NCBI RefSeq assembly: GCF_023218175.1
Contig: NZ_JALPTH010000030.1
Location: forward strand, 1-64,000
From: Streptomyces lichenis
GTDB lineage: Bacteria; Actinomycetota; Actinomycetes; Streptomycetales; Streptomycetaceae
Direction of reading: 5' to 3'
Length of the DNA: 64,000 bases
Shown here piece by piece: positions 42,845 through 51,592 of the stretch. Positions within the stretch are counted from its first letter, which is position 1; each line of letters begins with the position of its first letter. Position numbers and translations under genes: made by a program. The notes below the pieces were generated by a model. It did no database searches, had not been told where the DNA came from, and worked only from the letters and a program-made list of their open reading frames with translations.

Positions 42845-44091
42845 GCGGCGGACCGGACCGTGGGCGCCCCTCGGCGAGCGGTGCCGACAGCTTCTCCCGG
42901 ATGTGGGCCGAGCTGGCCCCCATCGGCCGCCACCCGGGCACCGGCGGCTACCGCCGCTACGCCTGGACCGGGGCCGACGCCGACTGCCGTACCTGGTTCC
43001 AGGAGCAGGCCGAGGCGCGCGGGCTGACCTATGAGACCGACCGCAACGGCAACCAGTGGGCCTGGCTCGGCGACCCCCTCGGTTCGGACGCCGTGGTCAC
43101 CGGCTCCCATCTGGACTCCGTCCCCGACGGCGGCGCCTTCGACGGGCCGCTCGGGGTGGTGTCCTCCTTCGCCGCGCTGGACGAACTCCGGCACCGGGGC
43201 GCGCGGTTCACCCGGCCGCTGGCCATCGCCAACTTCGGTGACGAGGAGGGCGCCCGCTTCGGGCTGGCCTGCGTCGGCTCCCGGCTGGCCGCCGGGCAGC
43301 TCACCCGCGAGGCCGCGCACAGGCTGCGCGACGGCGAGGGGGTGAGCCTGCCCCAGGCCATGGAGAACGCCGGATACGACCCGGACGCCATCGGCCCCGA
43401 CCCCGAACGGCTCGCCCGTATCGGCGCGTTCGTCGAGCTCCATGTCGAGCAGGGGCGCGCCCTGGACCTCACCGGCCACCCGGTGGGCCTGGCCTCCGCC
43501 ATCTGGCCGCACGGCCGCTGGCGGTACGACTTCGCCGGTGAGGGCAACCACGCGGGCACCACCCGGCTCGCCGACCGGCGCGACCCGATGCTGCCGTACG
43601 CCGAGACCGTGCTCGCCGCCCGCCGGGAGGCCGAACTCGCCGGTGCCGTCGCCACCTTCGGCAAGGTCGCCGTCGAACCCAACGGCGTCAACGCCATCCC
43701 CTCCCTGGTGCGCGGCTGGCTGGACTCCCGCGCCGCCGACCAGTCCGCCCTGGACACCGTGGTCGCCGCCGTGGAGGCCGCCGCCCGGGAGGCCGCCGAC
43801 CGCCAGGGCGTGGACCTCACCGTGGTCCGCGAGTCCTTCACCCCGGTCGTGGAGTTCGGCCACGCGCTCCGCGACGAGCTGGCGAAGCTCCTCGGCGGGG
43901 AGCTGCCCGTCCTCGGCACCGGCGCCGGACACGACGCGGGCATCCTGTCCGCCTCCGTGCCCACCGCCATGCTGTTCGTGCGCAACCCCACCGGGGTCTC
44001 GCACTCCCCGGCCGAGCACGCCGGTGAGGACGACTGCCAGGCCGGGGTGCGCGCGCTGGCCGACGTACTGGAAGGACTGGCCTGCCGGTGA
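42841..44091 (+). CDS. M20-family amidohydrolase, probable N-formylglutamate deformylase substitute in the hut operon
   Basis: 416 aa; GTG 42841 overlaps hutU (GTGA). It belongs to the AllC/HyuC group of M20 peptidases: SDAVVTGSHLDSVPDGGAFD (metal His/Asp), LAIANFGDEEGARFGLACVG (catalytic Glu pair), ELHVEQGRALD, AGTTRLADRRDPML (dimer His) and TGAGHDAGILSASVPTAMLF. Annotated homologues are allantoate amidohydrolase or N-carbamoyl-amino-acid hydrolase. Placed between hutU and hutF and translationally coupled to both, it more likely hydrolyses N-formylglutamate made by HutF; this is context inference. Confidence 0.88.
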   Translation: MSGGPDRGRPSASGADSFSRMWAELAPIGRHPGTGGYRRYAWTGADADCRTWFQEQAEARGLTYETDRNGNQWAWLGDPLGSDAVVTGSHLDSVPDGGAFDGPLGVVSSFAALDELRHRGARFTRPLAIANFGDEEGARFGLACVGSRLAAGQLTREAAHRLRDGEGVSLPQAMENAGYDPDAIGPDPERLARIGAFVELHVEQGRALDLTGHPVGLASAIWPHGRWRYDFAGEGNHAGTTRLADRRDPMLPYAETVLAARREAELAGAVATFGKVAVEPNGVNAIPSLVRGWLDSRAADQSALDTVVAAVEAAAREAADRQGVDLTVVRESFTPVVEFGHALRDELAKLLGGELPVLGTGAGHDAGILSASVPTAMLFVRNPTGVSHSPAEHAGEDDCQAGVRALADVLEGLACR

Positions 44092-45419
44092 CCACCACCT
44101 ACTGGGCGGAGCACGCCTGGCTCGACCCCGTGGTCGAACCGGGCGTCGCCCTCGACGTGACCGGCGGGCGGATCACCGCCGTCCGCACCGGCACCCCCAC
44201 CCCGCCGCCCGGCGCCGTGGTGCTGCGCGGGCTGACCATCCCCGGCCTCGCCAACGCCCACAGCCACGCCTTCCACCGGGCGCTGCGCTCCACCGTCCAG
44301 GTCGGCAGCGGCACCTTCTGGACCTGGCGCGAGGTGATGTACCAGGTCGCCGCCCAGCTCACCCCGGACACCTACTTCGCCCTGGCCCGCGCCGTCTACA
44401 CCGAGATGGCGCTGGCCGGGATCACGAGCGTGGGGGAGTTCCACTATCTCCACCACGCGCCCGGCGGCCGCCCCTACGCCGACCCCAACGCCATGGGCGA
44501 GGCGCTGATCGCCGCCGCCGGCGAGGCCGGGATCCGGATCACCCTGCTCGACACCGCCTATCTCTCGGCCGGCTTCGGCGAACGCCCCACCACCCACCAG
44601 CTCCGCTTCTCCGACGGCACCGCCGACGCCTGGGCCGAGCGCGCCGACGGGCTGAAGGACCGCGAGGGCGTCCGGATCGGCGCGGCGATCCACTCGGTGC
44701 GGGCCGTGCCCGCCGAGCAGCTCGCCACCGTCGCCGACTGGGCCGCCCGGCGGCAGGCCCCGCTGCATGTCCACCTCTCCGAGCAGACCGGCGAGAACGC
44801 GGCCTGCCAGGCCGCCCACGGCCGCACCCCCACCCGGCTGCTCGCCGACCACGGGGTGCTCGGCCCGCGCACCACCGGCGTCCACAACACCCATCTCACC
44901 GACGAGGACATCCGGCTCCTCGGCTCCTCGGCCACCGGCACCTGTATGTGCCCCACCACCGAACGCGACCTCGCCGACGGCATCGGCCCCGCCACCGCCC
45001 TCCAGCGGGCGGGCTCCCCGCTCTCCCTGGGCAGCGACAGCCACGCCGTGATCGACCTGCTGGAGGAGGCCCGGGCGATGGAGCTGGACGAGCGGCTGCG
45101 CACCCGCACCCGCGGCCACTGGACCGCCGCCGCGCTGCTGCGCGCCGCCACCACCGACGGGCACGCCGCGCTCGGCTGGCCCGAGGCGGGCCGGCTGGAG
45201 CCCGGGGCGCTCGCGGACTTCGCCGTGATCGCCCTGGACACCGTCAGGACAGCGGGACCGCCACCGCGCCTGGCAGCGGAGACGGCGGTATTCGCCGGGT
45301 CCGCGGCGGATGTGCGCCATACCGTCGTAGGCGGCCGGCAGGTCGTACGGGACGGAGTCCACCGGCAGGTGCCGGACGCGGCCCGGGCCCTGTCGGACGC
45401 CATCGCCGCCCTGCACTGA
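44088..45419 (+). CDS. hutF: Formimidoylglutamate deiminase
   Basis: 443 aa; GTG 44088 overlaps the M20 stop. Amidohydrolase superfamily: TIPGLANAHSHAFHRALRST (metal HxH with the HutF-type HSHAFHR), FWTWREVMYQVAAQL, GITSVGEFHYLHH, APLHVHLSEQTGENAAC (metal His), GVHNTHLTDEDI and SLGSDSHAVIDLLEEAR (metal Asp). It deiminates N-formimidoyl-L-glutamate to N-formyl-L-glutamate and ammonia. This puts the operon on the HutF branch of histidine degradation rather than the HutG (formiminoglutamase) branch. Confidence 0.93.
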   Translation: MTTTYWAEHAWLDPVVEPGVALDVTGGRITAVRTGTPTPPPGAVVLRGLTIPGLANAHSHAFHRALRSTVQVGSGTFWTWREVMYQVAAQLTPDTYFALARAVYTEMALAGITSVGEFHYLHHAPGGRPYADPNAMGEALIAAAGEAGIRITLLDTAYLSAGFGERPTTHQLRFSDGTADAWAERADGLKDREGVRIGAAIHSVRAVPAEQLATVADWAARRQAPLHVHLSEQTGENAACQAAHGRTPTRLLADHGVLGPRTTGVHNTHLTDEDIRLLGSSATGTCMCPTTERDLADGIGPATALQRAGSPLSLGSDSHAVIDLLEEARAMELDERLRTRTRGHWTAAALLRAATTDGHAALGWPEAGRLEPGALADFAVIALDTVRTAGPPPRLAAETAVFAGSAADVRHTVVGGRQVVRDGVHRQVPDAARALSDAIAALH

Positions 45420-45457
45420 GACCCCCCGCACCGAGGCCCGAGGAGACCTTCCGCACC

Positions 45458-46708
45458 ATGAGCAGCACCGGCCCCGAGACCACGAACAGCGCCCCGGCGA
45501 GCTCCGCCCCCGCCACGGCGAACAGCGCCGTCGCGGCCACCGCCACCGTGATCACCAACATCGCCAACCTGGTCACCAACGACCCCTCCCTCGGTGACTC
45601 GTCCCCCCTCGGCCTGATCCAGGACGCGGCCGTCGTCATCGACGGCGACCGCATCGCCTGGGTCGGTGAATCAAGCAAAGCACCCGCCACTGACAACCGG
45701 GTCGACGCCGCCGGCCGGGCCGTCATCCCCGGCTTCGTGGACTCCCACTCGCACCTGGTCTTCGCCGGGGACCGCACCGCCGAGTTCTCCGCCCGGATGT
45801 CCGGGCAGCCCTACGCCGCCGGCGGCATCCGCACCACCGTCGCCGCCACCCGCGCCGCCACCGACGAGGCCCTGGAGGCCAACGTCGTCCGCTATCTGCG
45901 CGAGGCCCTGCACCAGGGCACCACCGTCTTCGAGACCAAGTCCGGCTACGGGCTGACCGTCGAGGACGAGGCCCGCGCCCTGCGGATCGCCGCCCGCCAC
46001 ACCGACGAGACCACCTTCCTCGGCGCCCACGTCGTCTCCCCCGACTACGCCGACGACCCGGCCGGCTATGTCGAGCTGGTCACCGGCCCGATGCTGGACG
46101 CCTGCGCCCCGCACGCCCGCTGGATCGACGTCTTCTGCGAGCGGGGCGCCTTCGACGGCGACCAGGCCCGCGCCATCCTCACCGCCGGCCGGGCCCGCGG
46201 ACTGCACCCCCGGGTGCACGCCAACCAGCTCTCCCACGGCCCCGGGGTGCAGCTCGCCGTCGAGCTGGACGCGGCCTCCGCCGACCACTGCACCCACCTC
46301 ACCGACGCCGACGTGGACGCCCTCGCCCACTCGCGGACGGTGGCCACCCTGCTGCCCGGCGCCGAGTTCTCCACCCGCGCCGAGTGGCCGGACGCCCGCC
46401 GCCTGCTGGACGCCGGCGCCACCGTCGCGCTGTCCACCGACTGCAACCCGGGCTCCTCCTTCACCTCCGCCATGCCCTTCTGCGTCGCGCTCGCCGTGCG
46501 CGACATGGGGATGACCCCCGACGAGGCCCTCTGGTCCGCCACCGCCGGCGGCGCCCGCGCGCTGCGCCGCACCGACGTCGGCCGGCTCACCCCCGGCGCC
46601 CGCGCCGACCTCGCCCTGCTGGACGCCCCCTCCCACGTCCACCTGGCCTACCGCCCCGGCGTCCCCCTGGTCAGCGCCGTCTGGCAGCGCGGCGAGCGGG
46701 TGCGCTAG
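45458..46708 (+). CDS. hutI: Imidazolonepropionase
   Basis: 416 aa from ATG 45458 (GAGGAGACC upstream, 38 bp after hutF). The first ~30 residues are Ala/Thr/Ser-rich and poorly conserved, so a later start is possible. Core: VIPGFVDSHSHLVFAGDRTA (metal HxH), YAAGGIRTTVAATRAATDEA, TTVFETKSGYGLTVEDEARA, LHPRVHANQLSHGPG (metal His), DHCTHL and ALSTDCNPGSSFTSAMPFCV (metal Asp). It opens the imidazolone ring to give N-formimidoyl-L-glutamate. It is the last gene of the operon, before a strong terminator. Confidence 0.94.
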   Translation: MSSTGPETTNSAPASSAPATANSAVAATATVITNIANLVTNDPSLGDSSPLGLIQDAAVVIDGDRIAWVGESSKAPATDNRVDAAGRAVIPGFVDSHSHLVFAGDRTAEFSARMSGQPYAAGGIRTTVAATRAATDEALEANVVRYLREALHQGTTVFETKSGYGLTVEDEARALRIAARHTDETTFLGAHVVSPDYADDPAGYVELVTGPMLDACAPHARWIDVFCERGAFDGDQARAILTAGRARGLHPRVHANQLSHGPGVQLAVELDAASADHCTHLTDADVDALAHSRTVATLLPGAEFSTRAEWPDARRLLDAGATVALSTDCNPGSSFTSAMPFCVALAVRDMGMTPDEALWSATAGGARALRRTDVGRLTPGARADLALLDAPSHVHLAYRPGVPLVSAVWQRGERVR

Positions 46709-46744
46709 CCCTGCCGGTCGTACGCACTCCAGGTCGTACGCAAA

Positions 46745-46798
46745 CCGCCGATCGGCCCGCCTCCCGTACATGTACACGGGGGACGGGCCGATCGGCGG
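46745..46798. terminator. Terminator of the hut operon, shared with the sigma factor gene
   Basis: CCGCCGATCGGCCCG (46745-46759) and CGGGCCGATCGGCGG (46784-46798) form a perfect 15-bp stem, with an inner CCCGTGTAC-like pairing. It stands between convergent genes. Confidence 0.9.
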
Positions 46799-46840
46799 AG
46801 ACGCCTGTCACAGCGGTCGTCAGAAGCACTGCCCGGAGGG

Positions 46841-47770
46841 CTACTCCTCCAGGGTCAGGCCCTTGCGGAGCTTGCCCAGGGTGCGCGAGAGCAGCCGGGA
46901 GACATGCATCTGCGAGATGTTCAGCTCCTCGCCGATCTCGGACTGGGTCAGCCCGGCGGTGAAGCGCAGCGAGAGGATCGTGCGGTCCCGGGCCGGCAGC
47001 GCGGCGATCAGCGGCTTGAGGGACTCGATGTACTCGATGCCCTCCAGACCGTGGTCCTCGTAGCCGAGGCGGTCCGCCAGCGCGCCCTCGGAGTCGTCCT
47101 CGTCGGGCTGCGCGTCCAGCGAGCTCGCGGTGTACGCGTTGCTGGCGGCCATGCCCTCGACGACCTCGTCCCGGGTGAGCCCGAGCCGCTCGGCCAGCTC
47201 CGCCACGGTCGGCGAGCGGTCCAGCTGCTGGGCCAGCTCGTCACCGGCCCTGGCCAGGTCCAGCCGGAGCTCCTGGAGCCGCCGCGGCACCCGCACCGAC
47301 CAGGAGGTGTCGCGGAAGAACCGCTTGATCTCCCCGACGATGGTGGGCATCGCGAAAGTGGGGAACTCCACCCCCCGACTCAGCTCGAAGCGGTCGATGG
47401 CCTTGATGAGGCCGATGGTGCCGACCTGGACGATGTCCTCCATCGGCTCGCTGCGGGAGCGGAAGCGGGAGGCGGCGAACTTGACGAGCGCGAGGTTCAG
47501 CTCGACCAGGGTGTTGCGCACGTACGCGTGCTCGTACGTGCCCTCCTCCAGCGCGTCCAGCCGTGCGAAGAGGGTCTTGGAGAGCGCCCTCGCGTCAAGG
47601 GGGTCGACCTCGTCGTACGGCGGGATCTCGGGGAGATCCGAGGTGGGGTCCGCGCCGTCCTCGTAAGCCTCGGCCTGCTCGGGCACGACCGGGTCGGAGT
47701 CGATCGGACGGTGGGGGGATGTTGCCGACGGCGCGTTCGGGGTACGCGTTTCGTCGAGCCGGGGTGACAT
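46841..47770 (-). CDS. SigB/SigF-type RNA polymerase sigma factor
   Basis: 309 aa from ATG 47770, which has GGAGGAGACC directly upstream; two further in-frame ATGs (47782, 47794) are less well placed. Regions 2-4 are complete: EHAYVRNTLVELNLALVKFA, DIVQVGTIGLIKAIDRFELS (region 2), FPTFAMPTIVGEIKRFFRDT, SWSVRVPRRLQELRLDLARA (region 3), LPARDRTILSLRFTAGLTQS, EIGEELNISQMHVSRLLSRT (region 4 HTH). The acidic N-terminal ~60 residues are variable. It is divergent from STAS and HATPase genes, so it is probably controlled by partner switching. Position suggests S. coelicolor SigI (SCO3068). Confidence 0.92.
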   Translation of the reverse strand: MSPRLDETRTPNAPSATSPHRPIDSDPVVPEQAEAYEDGADPTSDLPEIPPYDEVDPLDARALSKTLFARLDALEEGTYEHAYVRNTLVELNLALVKFAASRFRSRSEPMEDIVQVGTIGLIKAIDRFELSRGVEFPTFAMPTIVGEIKRFFRDTSWSVRVPRRLQELRLDLARAGDELAQQLDRSPTVAELAERLGLTRDEVVEGMAASNAYTASSLDAQPDEDDSEGALADRLGYEDHGLEGIEYIESLKPLIAALPARDRTILSLRFTAGLTQSEIGEELNISQMHVSRLLSRTLGKLRKGLTLEE

Positions 47771-48011
47771 GGTCTCCTCCATGGTTCTCGGCATAAGGCC
47801 GCCGATGCCTAAAGACGTACTGCGGTGAGCGGCGCCTCCGAAGCCGGCCGTGTTGGTTGTGTCCCTACTAGCCCTACCGGTTCCAGGTGGATCGTCGCAA
47901 GTGTGAAATGTCCAGTATGCGCGCTATGTGGCTAACCCCCTGACTACCGGCGGGGGGTTGGTAGGGCGTAATGTTCTACCGACCCATCGGCATCGGCGAA
48001 GAGGGACGGGC
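47771..48011. promoter_or_regulatory. Divergent promoter region of the sigma and STAS genes
   Basis: 241 bp. On the minus strand TTGCGA and TAGGGC are 18 bp apart (about 47870-47900), a possible promoter for the sigma gene. On the STAS side GGTAG and CTACC (47960-47980) form a small inverted repeat. No clear SigB-type GTTT...GGGTAT box is seen. Confidence 0.4.
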
Positions 48012-48380
48012 ATGGACCGCGGGACGGTCGGCAGCGCAAATCAGGGCCGGCTCAAGGTCGGGGTCCGCACGGAGGGCCGCAGCGAGGTGGTGACCCCGGC
48101 GGGTGAGCTCGACCACCACACCGCAGAACTGCTGCGTGAGCCTCTGGACGCCGCCGTGGAGCGGGGTCGCACCCGCCTGGTCATCGACTGCTCGCAGCTG
48201 GCGTTCTGCGACTCCACCGGGCTGAACGTGCTGCTCGCGGCCCGGCTGAAGGCCGAGGCGGCCGGTGGCGGAGTCCATCTCGCCGGGATGCAGCCCGTGG
48301 TGGCCCGGGTGTTCGAGATCACCGGAGCGGACGCGGTCTTCACCGTGCACGACTCGCTGGCCGCGGCCCTCGACGGCTGA
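48012..48380 (+). CDS. STAS-domain anti-sigma factor antagonist
   Basis: 122 aa; ATG 48012. The whole protein is one STAS domain: SEVVTPAGELDHHTAELLRE, ARTRLVIDCSQL-type strand (GRTRLVIDCSQLAFCDSTGL) with the phosphorylatable Ser in CDSTGLNVLL, and GVHLAGMQPVVARVFEITGA. Unphosphorylated, it should bind the HATPase anti-sigma factor and free the sigma factor. It is followed after 177 bp by the probable partner kinase. Confidence 0.9.
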   Translation: MDRGTVGSANQGRLKVGVRTEGRSEVVTPAGELDHHTAELLREPLDAAVERGRTRLVIDCSQLAFCDSTGLNVLLAARLKAEAAGGGVHLAGMQPVVARVFEITGADAVFTVHDSLAAALDG

Positions 48381-48557
48381 CCCGGCGGCCCGCCGAGGGC
48401 GAAAAGGGGTGTCGTCCGGACGCGTCCGGGCAGAAGACCCCAACGGGAATCCTTGCGGAGTACACGCGGAGGATCCGTACTGTCTGTGACGAAGTACACG
48501 AGCACGACGTAGACGAAGTAATGGCCCGACTTGGTGAATCGGTGAGGTGAAGCGCTG

Positions 48558-49127
48558 ATGGGCACCACCCAGCAGCATCCGCCGAGCGGGATCGGCCCCG
48601 GGCCGGAGGGCTCCGCCCTCGGCGCCGCCACCGCTCCCGCTGCCTCCGCCGCTCCCACGGCGCCGGAGGGGACGTCCGAGATGGCAGGCGCCGCGGAGGC
48701 CGGGTCGCCGGCGGGGGAACGGCGGCTCCGGCGGCTTTCCCTGGGCAGTGCCAGCGGCATCGTGCCGCTGGCCCGTGACTTCACCCGCCAGGCGCTCTAC
48801 GACTGGGGCTGGCTGCCCGCCGAGGGCGCCGACCGCCGGGCCGCCGCCGAGGACGTGCTGCTGGTCGTCTCCGAGCTGGTCACCAACGCGTGCCTGCACG
48901 CCGAGGGCCCCGAGGAGCTGCGGGTCTCGCTGGACGCCAAGGTGCTCCGCCTGGAGGTCGAGGACCGCGGCTCCGGCCAGCCCGAGCCCCGCACCCCGCA
49001 CCGCGCCGGCCGCCCCGGCGGACACGGCATGTTCATCGTCCAGCGGCTCTGCCTGGACTGGGGCGTCGCCCGCGACCCCGGCGCCGACGGCAAGACCGTC
49101 TGGGCCGAGCTCGCCGCCCCCGCCTGA
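48558..49127 (+). CDS. HATPase_c anti-sigma factor / serine kinase (RsbW/SpoIIAB-like)
   Basis: 189 aa; ATG 48558 (GGTGAAGCGCTG upstream). A ~55-residue Ala/Pro-rich N-terminal extension precedes the GHKL ATPase: IVPLARDFTRQALYDWGWLP, LLVVSELVTNACLHAEGPEE (N-box), VLRLEVEDRGSGQP (G1 box) and GGHGMFIVQRLCLDWGVARD (G2 box), ending GKTVWAELAAP. It is expected to bind the divergent sigma factor and phosphorylate the STAS protein. The N-terminal extension is unusual for the short RsbW type. Confidence 0.88.
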   Translation: MGTTQQHPPSGIGPGPEGSALGAATAPAASAAPTAPEGTSEMAGAAEAGSPAGERRLRRLSLGSASGIVPLARDFTRQALYDWGWLPAEGADRRAAAEDVLLVVSELVTNACLHAEGPEELRVSLDAKVLRLEVEDRGSGQPEPRTPHRAGRPGGHGMFIVQRLCLDWGVARDPGADGKTVWAELAAPA

Positions 49128-49355
49128 CCCGCGCCGTACCCCCATGCGCGCTCCGGCGCACCCCATGCGCGCCCCTGCCCAACCCGCGCCGTACCCCTTC
49201 CCGCGCTCCGGCGCGCACCCCACGCGCGCCCCGTCGTACCCCGCGTCGCGTCTCTTCGCCCACTCCTGCGTAGCCCTTATCGCTGCCCCTCGCGCCCTGC
49301 GCACGCCCTTGGCCGGTTCGCGCCCATAGCCGGTCGGCCGCACCGTCGTACCCCC

Positions 49356-49495
49356 GGGAAACGCCCCTAGGAAACGCTCGGGAAACAGCCCCCTACGAAC
49401 CTTGGGAAACGCCCCTAGGAACCCCCCGGACGCCCCTAGGAACCTCGGGAAACGCCCCGGAAAACAGCCCCCGGGAAACAGCCCCCGGAAACGCC
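49356..49495. repeat. Degenerate direct repeats GGGAAAC / CGCCCCTAGGAA
   Basis: CGCCCCTAGGAA occurs exactly at 49362, 49410 and 49431. GGGAAAC or GGAAAC occurs at about seven places between 49356 and 49492, mostly followed by GCCCC or AGCCCC. Spacing is irregular, so this is not a CRISPR. CCTAGG is itself palindromic. Confidence 0.75.
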
Positions 49496-49515
49496 GCGGG
49501 CCCCCCGTGCCCGCG
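49495..49515 (-). terminator. Small hairpin downstream of the peptide transporter gene
   Basis: CGCGGGC and GCCCGCG with a 7-nt loop, about 50 bp beyond the transporter stop. Short stem, so a modest call. Confidence 0.45.
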
Positions 49516-49563
49516 TGGTGGCGGTACGAGGGGCCCGGGGGGCGTGCCCGGTGGGGTGGCGGA

Positions 49564-51063
49564 TTAGTGCACGCCGCCCATGAGGGGCTGGACCTTCTTG
49601 CGGAACATGTAGATCGCGACACCGGCCAGCACGGCCAGCGCGCCCTGGCTGGCGAACCACCACTCGGTGTCGGTCGGCGCGCCCATCAGCTGGAGCAGCG
49701 CGATGACCGAGTCGCCCGCGGTGACCGCGAGGAACCACACGCCCATCATCTGGGAGGCGTACTTCTCCGGCGCCAGCTTCGTCGTCAGCGACAGGCCCAC
49801 CGGGGAGAGCGTCAGCTCGCCGACGGTCTGCAGCAGGTAGACGGCGGCCAGCCACAGCGGGGTGACCTTCACGCCGCCCGCGGCCGCGGCCTGCGCCAGC
49901 ATCATCACGAAGAAGGACAGGCCGACCAGGACCAGCCCCATGGTGAACTTCACCAGGGTGCTCGGCTCCTTGGAGCGGCGGGCCAGCGCCACCCACGCCC
50001 AGGCGAAGAGGGGGGCCAGCGCCATCACGTAGAGCGGGTTCAGCGACTGGAAGTAGCTCGCCGGGAAGTCCCAGCCGAGGAACGACAGGTCGGTGTTCTT
50101 GTCCGCGAACAGGCTCAGCGTGGAGCCGGTCTGGTCGTAGATGCCCCAGAACACCGCGGCGGCGACAAAGAACCAGACGTACGCCGACATCCGGGACCGC
50201 TCCACCGGGGCCAGCTCGGGGTCGCGCTTGATCCGGAACAGGTACCAGGCCGGCAGCGCCAGGCCCAGGATGGTGAGCGGCCACAGCACCCAGTCGATGC
50301 TGAGCGAGCCGGTCAGGCCGACCACCGCGTACGCCACCGCGGCCACGGCCGCCCAGATCGCCGCCTTGCGGATCACCGCGGTGCGCTCGGCGGGGGTCAG
50401 CGGGGCGGGCACCTGGTTGGACTCCGGGGCCAGGTTGCCGAAGCCCAGGAAGTAGAAGACCAGGCCCAGCGCCATGCCGACACCGGCCATCGCGAAGCCG
50501 AGGTGCCAGTTGACCTTCTGGCCCACCAGGCCGATGGTCAGCGGGGCGAGGAAGGCGCCGAGGTTGATGCCCATGTAGAAGACCGTGAAGCCGCCGTCGC
50601 GGCGCGGGTCGTTCTTGTCCCGGTACAGGTGGCCGACCATCGTGGAGATGTTGGCCTTCAGCAGACCGGAGCCGGCCGCGATGAACGCCAGGCCGATGAA
50701 GAAGGACACGGTGGCGGGGACGGCCAGCAGGAAGTGGCCGACCATGATGATGGTGCCGGAGACCGCCACCGTCTTGCGGGCGCCCCAGACCCGGTCGCCG
50801 AACCAGCCGCCCGGCAGCGCGAGCAGGTAGACCATCGCGTTGTAGACCGAGTAGATGGCCACGGCCGTCGCCGTGTCGAAGGCGAGACCGCCCTCCTTCA
50901 CCCCGGCGGCGAGGTACAGCACGAGCAGCGCGCGCATGCCGTAGAAGCTGTAGCGCTCCCACATCTCGGTCATGAAGAGATTGGCCAGACCCCGGGGCTG
51001 GCCGAGGAAGGTCTTCTCGGTGCCGGCGGTACCGGCCGAGTCCTTCGTCAGGCTGGACGCCAT
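49564..51063 (-). CDS. POT/PTR2-family proton-coupled oligopeptide transporter
   Basis: 499 aa; ATG 51063 with AAGGA upstream. The ExxER motif is in the first helix (MTEMWERYSFYGMRALLVLY), PTR2 signature GGWFGDRVWGARKTVAVSGT, then DGGFTVFYMGINLGAFLAPL, and the C-terminal half QTVGELTLSPVGLSLTTKLA with SQMMGVWFLAVTAGD. About 12-14 transmembrane helices. It imports di- or tripeptides with protons. A POT transporter is next to the response-regulator/kinase pair in S. coelicolor too, as I recall; whether the pair controls it is unknown. Confidence 0.92.
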   Translation of the reverse strand: MASSLTKDSAGTAGTEKTFLGQPRGLANLFMTEMWERYSFYGMRALLVLYLAAGVKEGGLAFDTATAVAIYSVYNAMVYLLALPGGWFGDRVWGARKTVAVSGTIIMVGHFLLAVPATVSFFIGLAFIAAGSGLLKANISTMVGHLYRDKNDPRRDGGFTVFYMGINLGAFLAPLTIGLVGQKVNWHLGFAMAGVGMALGLVFYFLGFGNLAPESNQVPAPLTPAERTAVIRKAAIWAAVAAVAYAVVGLTGSLSIDWVLWPLTILGLALPAWYLFRIKRDPELAPVERSRMSAYVWFFVAAAVFWGIYDQTGSTLSLFADKNTDLSFLGWDFPASYFQSLNPLYVMALAPLFAWAWVALARRSKEPSTLVKFTMGLVLVGLSFFVMMLAQAAAAGGVKVTPLWLAAVYLLQTVGELTLSPVGLSLTTKLAPEKYASQMMGVWFLAVTAGDSVIALLQLMGAPTDTEWWFASQGALAVLAGVAIYMFRKKVQPLMGGVH

Positions 51064-51592
51064 GTCGATCCTTGTTCGCTCGGGACGCGTCCGCGCTTCG
51101 TGAGCCGGTGCGCGCCCGGTGGGGGGGTGGCCGGCACCGGAGCGGTCGTACACCCCTCCCGCAACCCCCGGGCCCGGGACCACCCGGGCAGGGGCGCGCC
51201 CCCGCGCGGAGGCGGAGGCGGGAGAGGAGCGCGGCCGCACCGGGATCCACACCCCGGGTGCCGTCTGGCACCCGGAGCCCGGCCGGTAGGTCGTTCACCC
51301 TCAGGCTGGCACGGCCGGCCCGGGGTGGATAGGGGCCGTTGGCGGCTCAATCCGGCCAAAGGTCCCTGAGTGGTACATCGATCGTCTCGACACCATACGA
51401 CACGACAGTGCGCCATATGGAAGGACTTGAGAGATGGATCACAGGTTTGAAGGGAACCATAGTCGATCATTCGAAGGTGTTACGCAGAATGGCCGCCCAT
51501 GTTCACAGGGTGCTCACGGAGTGGGAAAGTGGCGTGATGATCATGCGCCGATGCCGGGGCGGCCGTCCCGCCGCGCCGACTACCATCACCCC
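51064..51592. other. Divergent intergenic region between the peptide transporter and the two-component system
   Basis: 529 bp with no convincing gene. It is GC-rich on the transporter side and unusually AT-rich at 51360-51530, where ATCGATCGTCTCGACACCAT and CATACGACACGACAG lie, probably the promoter of the response regulator. A perfect hairpin at 51254-51275 is listed separately. Confidence 0.45.
51254..51275. promoter_or_regulatory. Perfect 9-bp hairpin in the transporter upstream region
   Basis: CCGGGTGCC-GTCT-GGCACCCGG, 190 bp upstream of the transporter start. It could be a leader hairpin/attenuator or an operator. No downstream T-run. Confidence 0.4.

Larger units (their letters stand above)
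49128..49563. other. Intergenic repeat-rich region
   Basis: 436 bp without a gene. The first half has repeated CATGCGCGC/CGCGCACCCC-like blocks (49141-49230), and the second half has the GGGAAAC/CGCCCCTAGGAA array at 49356-49495. It lies between convergent genes. Confidence 0.6.

Noticed and set aside
43442..45450. Very long plus-strand frame running through the M20 and hutF genes into hutI
   Set aside because: Only the part from 45458 has imidazolonepropionase motifs. The upstream part is Pro/Arg/Thr-rich shadow of the two real genes.
49356..49495. CRISPR-like array
   Set aside because: Repeats are only 7-12 bp and spacers vary irregularly. No cas genes are nearby.
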